From Azospirillaceae bacterium (GTDB lineage Bacteria; Pseudomonadota; Alphaproteobacteria; Azospirillales; Azospirillaceae): DNA of 59,090 nucleotides. A program made the position numbers and the translations under genes. This document shows, piece by piece, positions 53,743 through 59,090 of this stretch. Location: positions 1 to 59,090 of the forward strand of contig JARLIO010000093.1 of NCBI GenBank assembly GCA_031291675.1. The letters are read 5' to 3'. The notes under the pieces were generated by a model. That model was given only the letters and a program-made list of their open reading frames with translations. It was not told the origin of the DNA and made no database searches. Position 1 is the stretch's first letter; the number at the start of each line of letters is the position of its first letter.

Positions 53743-53969
53743 GACCGCATTATGCCCGATCCCGGCCGCCGTGACCAGCAAGCGCGGCGCGCCACCCGCC
53801 AATTGACGGAACGGCGTCAAACGCCCTAGTGTTGTCGCGATCCCTGAATCCTCACTGGCCGCCGGGCACCGGCGCGGCACCCCGTCACGGGGTGGATGCG
53901 GGGCCGCCGCCCGGGACGATCGTTCCGACGGGCCGGCCGCGGCAACAACACGCTTATGGATTGAAGACC

Positions 53970-55547
53970 ATGGAAACGCAACGGGAACTGGCGATGCAGG
54001 CAAAGGCGTGGCCCTTCGAAGAGGCCCGCAAACTGCTTGCGCGAACCAACGGCCAGGTCCCGGCCAAGGGCTATGTGCTGTTCGAAACCGGCTATGGCCC
54101 CTCGGGCCTGCCGCATATCGGGACCTTTGGCGAGGTGGCCCGTACCACAATGGTCCGGCGGGCGTTCCAGTGCCTGTCCGACATCCCGACCCGGTTGTTC
54201 GCCTTCTCCGATGATATGGACGGGCTGCGCAAGGTTCCGGACAATATTCCCGACCAGGACATGGTGCGCCAGCATCTGGGCCGGCCTTTGACCCAGGTTC
54301 CCGATCCTTTCGGCAAATTCGAGAGCTTCGGCCATCACAACAACGCCATGCTGCGACAGTTTCTTGATGGCTTCGGCTTTGAGTATGAATTCCAGTCCTC
54401 GACCGACTGGTATCAATCCGGCCGCTTCGACGCCGCCCTGCTGGCGGTGTTGCACCATTTCGACGAGATCATGGCGGTGATGCTGCCGACGCTGGGCGCC
54501 GAACGGCAGGCGACCTACAGCCCGTTCCTGCCGATTTCGCCGAGCACCGGGCGCGTCCTTCAGGTCCCGGTCCTGGCCCATGACGCGGATGCCGGCACCA
54601 TCGTGTTTGTCGACGAGGACGGGCGCAAAGTCGAACAGCCGGTCACCGGCGGTCATTGCAAACTGCAGTGGAAGCCCGATTGGGGCATGCGCTGGTTTGG
54701 CCTCGCGGTCGACTATGAGATGTCGGGCAAGGACCTGATCCCGTCGGTCGCGCTGGCCGCCAAGATCTGTAAAATTCTGGGAGGAACGCCGCCCGAAGGC
54801 TTCAACTACGAGCTGTTTCTCGACGAGAAGGGCCAGAAGATCAGCAAGTCGAAGGGCAACGGCCTGACGATGGAGGAATGGCTGCGCTATGCACCGCCGG
54901 AAAGCCTGGCATTGTACATGTTCCAGAAGCCCCGGGTCGCCAAGCGGCTTTATTTCGACGTGATCCCGCGCGCCGTCGATGACTATTTGAGCTTCGCGGA
55001 AAAGCTGCCAGGCGAGGCGCCGGCGCGCCAGCTCGAAAATCCGGTCTGGCATATTCATCGCGGCACCGCACCCTCGGAAAAGGTGCATCTGAGCTTCGGC
55101 ATCCTGCTGAATCTCGCCGGTGTCGCCAATGCCGACAGCAAGGATGTCATGTGGGGGTTCATCAGCCGCTACGCACCCGAAGCGACACCGGCGACGGCGC
55201 CGTTCCTCGACCGGCTGGTCGGCTATGCCGTCACCTATTATCAGGATTTCGTCAAACCGACGAAGCGGTACCGCGCCCCCAATGAGACCGAACGCGCGGC
55301 CCTGGTCGATCTGCTGGCGGTCCTGGCGGCCCTGCCGGCCACGGCCGATGGCGACCAGATCCAGCAGCAAATCTATGAGATCGGCAAACGTCACCCGTTC
55401 CCCGATCTGAAGGCCTGGTTCCAGGCCCTTTATGAAATCCTGCTGGGCCAAACCACGGGACCGCGAATGGGTTCGTTCACCCAGCTCTACGGCATCGCCG
55501 AAACGCAGGCCCTGATCCGCGGGGTTCTGGACGCGCCGGCCGCGTAA
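53970..55547 (+). CDS. lysK: Lysyl-tRNA synthetase, class I
   Basis: A 525-aa class I LysRS, the archaeal-type enzyme found in most alphaproteobacteria. The HIGH-type motif is [10 protein letters not shown] (residues ~44-53), and KMSKS appears as KISKSKGNG (~289-297). The N-terminus [22 protein letters not shown] matches the family start, supporting ATG 53970 over a longer frame beginning at 53829. The C-terminal helical anticodon-binding domain is complete. It charges tRNA-Lys; no class II lysS is in the window. Confidence 0.96.
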   Translation: METQRELAMQAKAWPFEEARKLLARTNGQVPAKGYVLFETGYGPSGLPHIGTFGEVARTTMVRRAFQCLSDIPTRLFAFSDDMDGLRKVPDNIPDQDMVRQHLGRPLTQVPDPFGKFESFGHHNNAMLRQFLDGFGFEYEFQSSTDWYQSGRFDAALLAVLHHFDEIMAVMLPTLGAERQATYSPFLPISPSTGRVLQVPVLAHDADAGTIVFVDEDGRKVEQPVTGGHCKLQWKPDWGMRWFGLAVDYEMSGKDLIPSVALAAKICKILGGTPPEGFNYELFLDEKGQKISKSKGNGLTMEEWLRYAPPESLALYMFQKPRVAKRLYFDVIPRAVDDYLSFAEKLPGEAPARQLENPVWHIHRGTAPSEKVHLSFGILLNLAGVANADSKDVMWGFISRYAPEATPATAPFLDRLVGYAVTYYQDFVKPTKRYRAPNETERAALVDLLAVLAALPATADGDQIQQQIYEIGKRHPFPDLKAWFQALYEILLGQTTGPRMGSFTQLYGIAETQALIRGVLDAPAA

Positions 55548-55559
55548 CGAGGATGCCGA

Positions 55560-56411
55560 TCAGGCACCGGCGCGGTGAACCGCCGCGCCGGTGCCGGAAC
55601 CGGAAGCCGCCGCGGTTCGCCCCCGGTGCGACAGGCCGGTCATCAGCGCGAGAACGCAGAGATAGGTCACCAGTTGCGCCAGCACGGGGCGCGCGGTGTA
55701 GCCGACCAGAACATGCAAGGTCTGCCCCAGCAATGTGCCATCGGACAGGATGGCGCTCGTGTTCCACAGCTCGGCGGTTCCAACGGTCAGGATCCCGGCC
55801 TGCATCAGATATTGCGCCGCCGAGGAGGCCATGCCCGCCGCCAGCAAGGCAATCAGCGCGCCGGTGACGGCAAACAGATCACGGGCCGGAATCCGCAGCA
55901 GGCCGCGATACAACAGCCAGGCCACACCGGCACCCAGGATAATCCCCACCAGGCCCCCCGCCGCCATCGCGAGCGGGCTGCTGCCGCCGGCGACGGCGAT
56001 GCCGTAGAGGAACAGCACGACCTCGGAGCCTTCGCGCAACACCGCAACGCCGACCACAATGGCAAGCGCGCGCACCGGCTGCCGGCCCCCGGCAATGTCC
56101 TGTCCGACGGATCGGACGTGCTGCACCAGCTCGCGACCGTGCTGCGCCATCCAGGCATTGTGCCAGGTCAGCATCGCAACGCCCAGGATCAGTAGGCTGG
56201 CGTTAAACAGCTCCTGGCCGTTGTCGGCGAACAGCCCGGCAATCTCGTCGGCGAACAGCGCGACGAGACAGGCGCCGATCAGACCGCCGACGATCCCCGC
56301 GGAGATCCATCGTCCGCGCGCCGGCAGTCCCTCGGACGCGGCCAGGACGATCCCGACGACGAGACCGGCTTCAAGAACCTCGCGAAACACGATGATCAGA
56401 CTGCCAAGCAT
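55560..56411 (-). CDS. FTR1-family iron permease
   Basis: A 283-aa inner-membrane protein with seven likely TM helices. The FTR1/EfeU iron-binding motifs RExxE are present twice: REVLEAG at residues ~10-16 in the first helix and REGSEVV near 127 in the fourth. It moves Fe3+ or Fe2+ inward, usually with EfeO/EfeB or a copper oxidase, but none of these partners is nearby. ATG 56411 (MLGSLIIVFREVLE) matches the family start. A Fur-like palindrome lies ~75 bp upstream over the promoter. Confidence 0.93.
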   Translation of the reverse strand: MLGSLIIVFREVLEAGLVVGIVLAASEGLPARGRWISAGIVGGLIGACLVALFADEIAGLFADNGQELFNASLLILGVAMLTWHNAWMAQHGRELVQHVRSVGQDIAGGRQPVRALAIVVGVAVLREGSEVVLFLYGIAVAGGSSPLAMAAGGLVGIILGAGVAWLLYRGLLRIPARDLFAVTGALIALLAAGMASSAAQYLMQAGILTVGTAELWNTSAILSDGTLLGQTLHVLVGYTARPVLAQLVTYLCVLALMTGLSHRGRTAAASGSGTGAAVHRAGA

Positions 56412-56484
56412 GGTATGGGATCCAACAAAGGACAGGGCCTGCCGCGACCGTGTCGCCACGCCAGGGGGGCGAATCGGTCTCGAT

Positions 56485-56536
56485 AATGCGAGTTAATCGC
56501 ATTACTATGATTACGGTTTTCGGACAAGCTTGGCAA
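56485..56536 (-). promoter_or_regulatory. Promoter and Fur-like operator of the iron permease
   Basis: On the minus strand -35 TTGCCA (56531-56536) and -10 TAATCA (56508-56513) are 17 bp apart. Just downstream is a 19-bp inverted repeat, AATGCGA-GTTAA-TCGCATT (56485-56503), centred near the expected transcript start. Size and layout resemble boxes of Fur-family regulators, fitting iron repression of the permease (inference). Confidence 0.6.
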
Positions 56537-56588
56537 GCGGCAACATCAATGCGGGACCAACGATCCGGGACGTCCCCGCTTTGGGCCG

Positions 56589-57194
56589 TTACCAGATCCA
56601 GGCGCGCTGATAGCCATCGATCACCGGCAGGCGCCCGCGCTGCGCCATGAAATTGGCGACCAGCATCCCTTTCCCGGCCGAGGCGCCGTCGGCACCCACG
56701 AGGTTGTCGTCGACCGCGATGATCGAACCCGGACGCAACAACGGTTCGGCCGCCCACAATTCCTTGAGATGATGGAAGGCACTGGGAAACAGCCGGTCGG
56801 GGTCCAGATCGAACGAGTCGAGGTACAGCAGATCGATCGGCGGTTCGATCAGCGTCGCAGCGCCATCGGCCAGGAATGCGACCGAATCGCCACAGACGAC
56901 CTGAACCTTGTGGGTGACCAGTTCCCGGGCAATCCGGCAGTTGTCGGGGTTGATATCGACCGAGACCAGGCACCCGTCATGATGCTGCAGGAACAGATCG
57001 AACAGCAACGTGCTCTGGCCGTCACCCCAGTTGCCGCGACGGCGGGTGCAGCCGGTCTCGACCAGACGATAATAGGGCCGGCGCTGTTCCAGCAGCAATT
57101 CGAACAGCCGGCGAAACGTGGCGCCGCGCATCAGGCGGTCGCTGACATCGAGCCTGGGCGCGCATTCCCGATCAAACAGCTCAAGAAAATCCAT
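56589..57194 (-). CDS. Class I methyltransferase-like protein
   Basis: A 201-aa protein with a Rossmann-type methyltransferase pattern: YRLVETGCTRRRGNWGDGQSTLLFDLFL (residues ~42-69, SAM loop), CLVSVDINPDNCRIA (~75-89), VQVVCGDSVAFLA (~97-109), DLLYLDSFDLD (~120-130) and RPGSIIAVDDN (~154-164). It resembles the Methyltransf_24/CmcI-like group. ATG 57194 begins MDFLELFDRECAPRLDVS. The substrate is unknown; the gene stands between the iron permease and a repeat element. Confidence 0.8.
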   Translation of the reverse strand: MDFLELFDRECAPRLDVSDRLMRGATFRRLFELLLEQRRPYYRLVETGCTRRRGNWGDGQSTLLFDLFLQHHDGCLVSVDINPDNCRIARELVTHKVQVVCGDSVAFLADGAATLIEPPIDLLYLDSFDLDPDRLFPSAFHHLKELWAAEPLLRPGSIIAVDDNLVGADGASAGKGMLVANFMAQRGRLPVIDGYQRAWIW

Positions 57195-57256
57195 TGTGGC
57201 CCCGTGCCCCCGGCCCGCATCCGGCCGCAATCCCAACCTCGCACCGCAGCGTTAGC

Positions 57257-57421
57257 CAGCGGTTCTCATTTTGGCGACGAAGCGTTGGGCTTTCGCCCAA
57301 ACCCGACAGGGACCATGCCCCAGACCCCTTTGTTTTTGTCAAAATAGAGGGGCATTCGGGGTTCACCCCGAGCGGGTGCGGGCGGCAGCCCGCGGGCCGA
57401 CAGCCAAAATGACAACGGCTG
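57257..57421. repeat. MITE-like palindromic element
   Basis: A ~165-bp segment bounded by 19-bp inverted repeats of the form CAGCSGTTSTCATTTTGGC (57257-57275 and 57403-57421 reversed, two mismatches). Inside it are smaller hairpins, for example TTGGGC-TTTC-GCCCAA near 57285-57300 and a TGCCCC/GGGGCA pair around a T-rich centre. It has no gene of its own and sits just after a hydrolase gene stop. Such structure suggests a non-autonomous mobile or intergenic repeat. Confidence 0.6.
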
Positions 57422-57425
57422 AGCG

Positions 57426-58361
57426 TTAACACGCCGCGTTGAAAAAATCCGTTAACGCCGCAACGGTCGCCTCCGGCTGCTCCTCGGCCAGGAAATGGCC
57501 GCAATCAATGGCTTCGCCATAAACAGCATCAGCCACCTCACGCCAACATTGCAGAACATCGAAATGCCGCGCCATCACGCCATGGCGTGCCCACAAGGCC
57601 AGCAGCGGGCAACCAATCCGCTCGCCGGCCTCCCGACCGGCACGGTCATGGCTCAGATCGATCGTCAGCGCCGCGCGATAATCCGCACACATCGCGGCGA
57701 TCGCCGCCGGATTGCGAAAACACCGTTGGTATTCGGCGAAGGCGTCCGGAACAAAAGCCCCCTCGGTCGCGCCCCAGGTCGCCAATTGCCGACGCAGGAA
57801 GAAATCGGGATCAAATCCGATGAAATGTTCCGGCAGGCCACCGGGCTGGCTAAGGAACAGCCAATGATAAAAATCCGTCGCGACCGACAGGTCCATCGCC
57901 TCGACGACGCTCAGGGTCGGCACGATGTCGAGCATCGCCAGCCGCAACACCCGTTCGCCATGATCCAGGACCAGACGTTGCGCCACCCGGCCGCCCCGAT
58001 CGTGACCGGCCAGAAAGAAGGCGTTGAAACCCAGCGCCGACATCACCTCGACCTGATCGCGCGCCATTGCCCGCTTCGAATAAGCGACGTGGTCGGCGTC
58101 ATCCGGCGGTTTGGCGCTGTCGCCATAGCCACGCAAATCGGTGGCGACGACGGTGAAACTGCGGGCAAGTTCCGGGGCGACCCGATGCCAGCAGACATGG
58201 CTCTGCGGGAAGCCGTGCAACAGCAGCAAGGGCGGACCCTCGCCGCCGACGCGCAAATTGATTTCCGCACCCGAGGTTGCGATCCGTCGCCGTGTAAACC
58301 CCTGGAACATCGCCTGTCCATCGCCTTTTCGGTCCGTGCCGGGACCCGGGCCGCCTGACAT
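57426..58361 (-). CDS. Alpha/beta hydrolase, fluoroacetate/haloacetate dehalogenase-like
   Basis: A 311-aa alpha/beta hydrolase. Landmarks are LLLLHGFPQSHVCWHRVAP (residues ~45-63), DLRGYGDS (~75-82), the nucleophile elbow GHDRGGR (D121, R122, R125), LDIVPT (D145), FYHWLF (H166, W167), CADYRAALTID (Y228) and DCGHF (H289). These line up in order and spacing with the nucleophile, acid, base, carboxylate-binding Arg and halide-binding His/Trp/Tyr of fluoroacetate dehalogenase (family knowledge). ATG 58361 has AAGGA 7 nt upstream. The reaction would be release of halide from haloacetate. Confidence 0.9.
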   Translation of the reverse strand: MSGGPGPGTDRKGDGQAMFQGFTRRRIATSGAEINLRVGGEGPPLLLLHGFPQSHVCWHRVAPELARSFTVVATDLRGYGDSAKPPDDADHVAYSKRAMARDQVEVMSALGFNAFFLAGHDRGGRVAQRLVLDHGERVLRLAMLDIVPTLSVVEAMDLSVATDFYHWLFLSQPGGLPEHFIGFDPDFFLRRQLATWGATEGAFVPDAFAEYQRCFRNPAAIAAMCADYRAALTIDLSHDRAGREAGERIGCPLLALWARHGVMARHFDVLQCWREVADAVYGEAIDCGHFLAEEQPEATVAALTDFFNAAC

Positions 58362-58433
58362 AAGCTGTTCCTTGTCCCGGCGCGCGGCAAGACCAAATTG
58401 CGCACCGGACGGGCACCGCCAAAAGAAACGGGC

Positions 58434-58467
58434 AAAAAAAACGGGCGGCCCGGTTCCCGGCCGCCCG
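58434..58467 (-). terminator. Rho-independent terminator of groEL
   Basis: On the minus strand, ~65 bp after the groEL stop, a 9-bp stem (CGGGCGGCC paired with GGCCGCCCG) with an 8-nt loop is followed by eight T residues: a textbook intrinsic terminator. Confidence 0.92.
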
Positions 58468-58531
58468 CATTTCTTGATCCTGGTTCCGGGTCCGGGCCGT
58501 TGATGTTCAGCCCGGCTCCGAATTCAGGTGC

Positions 58532-59090
58532 CTAGTAGTCCATGTCGCCCATGCCGGGGCCGCCAGCCGGCGGCGCCTTCTTCTCGGGCCGCTCGGCGAC
58601 CATCGCCTCGGTGGTGATCAACAGACCAGCCACCGACGATGCCCCTTGCAGGGCCGCGCGGACCACCTTGGTCGGATCGATGACGCCGGCCTTGACCAGA
58701 TCGCCGTACTCGCTGGTCTGGGCATTGAAGCCGAACGACGGCTCGTTCTGTTCCAACAGCTTGCCGACCACGATCGAACCATCGGTTCCGGCGTTCGATG
58801 CGATCTGCCGCACCGGGGCCTGGAGGGCGCGACGGATGATGTCGATGCCAACCCGCTGTTCGTCGTTGGTGGGCTTCAGGGCGTCAAGCGACTTGGTGGC
58901 ATAGAGCAACGCGACGCCACCACCAGCAACGATGCCTTCCTCGACCGCAGCGCGGGTCGCGTGCATCGCGTCGTCAACGCGATCCTTGCGCTCCTTCACC
59001 TCGACCTCGGTCGCACCGCCGACGCGGATCACGGCAACGCCGCCGGCCAGCTTGGCCAGCCGCTCTTGCAGCTTCTCGCGATCATAGTCG
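58532..59090 (-). CDS. groEL: Chaperonin GroEL, C-terminal part (truncated by window edge)
   Basis: The last ~186 residues of a GroEL. The visible part covers the end of the intermediate and equatorial domains: [56 protein letters not shown] (split here), the [10 protein letters not shown] motif, and the Gly/Met-rich tail ending [10 protein letters not shown]. The N-terminal ~360 residues and any groES lie beyond the right edge. It folds newly made proteins in the cytoplasm and ends at a strong intrinsic terminator. Confidence 0.97.
   Translation of the reverse strand, partial: DYDREKLQERLAKLAGGVAVIRVGGATEVEVKERKDRVDDAMHATRAAVEEGIVAGGGVALLYATKSLDALKPTNDEQRVGIDIIRRALQAPVRQIASNAGTDGSIVVGKLLEQNEPSFGFNAQTSEYGDLVKAGVIDPTKVVRAALQGASSVAGLLITTEAMVAERPEKKAPPAGGPGMGDMDY

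Noticed and set aside
57181-57504. 107-codon minus-strand frame covering the MITE-like element
   Set aside because: It is the translation of a palindromic repeat and overlaps both neighbouring genes; such frames are frequent mis-annotations.

Overview
The window (59,090 bp) is high-GC DNA from an alphaproteobacterium, most likely of the Rhodospirillales type. Supporting evidence is the conserved order hemC-hemD-mic60-hemY divergent from tsaD, a class I (archaeal-type) lysyl-tRNA synthetase, an SDHAF4-like (DUF1674) protein, a CnoX/YbbN thioredoxin-TPR protein, acsA and groEL. I cannot name a genus from sequence alone.

The window splits at a tRNA-Gly(GCC) gene (27798-27872, minus). Everything to its left is an accessory, defence-rich island that continues past the left edge; everything to its right is ordinary chromosome. 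From left to right the island holds: (i) the end of a DUF4143 ATPase; (ii) a class 1 DISARM-like set, namely drmD (SNF2-type helicase), drmMI (adenine methyltransferase), drmA (helicase) and drmB (DUF1998); (iii) inside that set, between drmMI and drmA, a small antisense DUF2188 gene, a strong promoter/operator and a two-gene HTH-ImmA/IrrE peptidase plus PIN-domain module that is translationally coupled to drmA; (iv) in the place where drmC would be expected, an unrecognised ~460-aa protein; (v) an OLD-family ATPase/TOPRIM nuclease and a UvrD-like helicase overlapping by 4 bp (Gabija-like); (vi) a TPR-HEPN (LA2681-type) putative RNase. All major genes of this block lie on the plus strand with very short gaps or ATGA overlaps.

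Facing it on the minus strand is a compact four-gene operon (24882-21599): an HTH regulator, a two-TM protein, a protein with an Rx4H HEPN-like motif, and an HNH endonuclease. It has a good promoter of its own and is my best candidate for an undescribed defence cassette. A complete IS66-family element (25051-27519, tnpA-tnpB-tnpC, terminal inverted repeats, perfect 8-bp target duplication) sits between this cassette and the tRNA.

The chromosomal half carries housekeeping functions: oxidative protein protection (cnoX), methylglyoxal and glutathione chemistry (gloB, GST), a DUF1800/DUF1501 secreted-protein pair, recQ, haem synthesis (hemC, hemD, hemY) with a Mic60-like membrane-shaping protein, tRNA modification (tsaD), lipid precursor synthesis (gpsA), several methyltransferases and hydrolases, acetate activation (acsA), lysyl-tRNA synthesis, an FTR1 iron permease behind a Fur-like operator, a likely fluoroacetate-dehalogenase-type hydrolase, and the 3' part of groEL. 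Smaller curiosities here are a solitary type I-E-like CRISPR repeat beside recQ, a MITE-like palindromic element, and two related small coiled-coil proteins.
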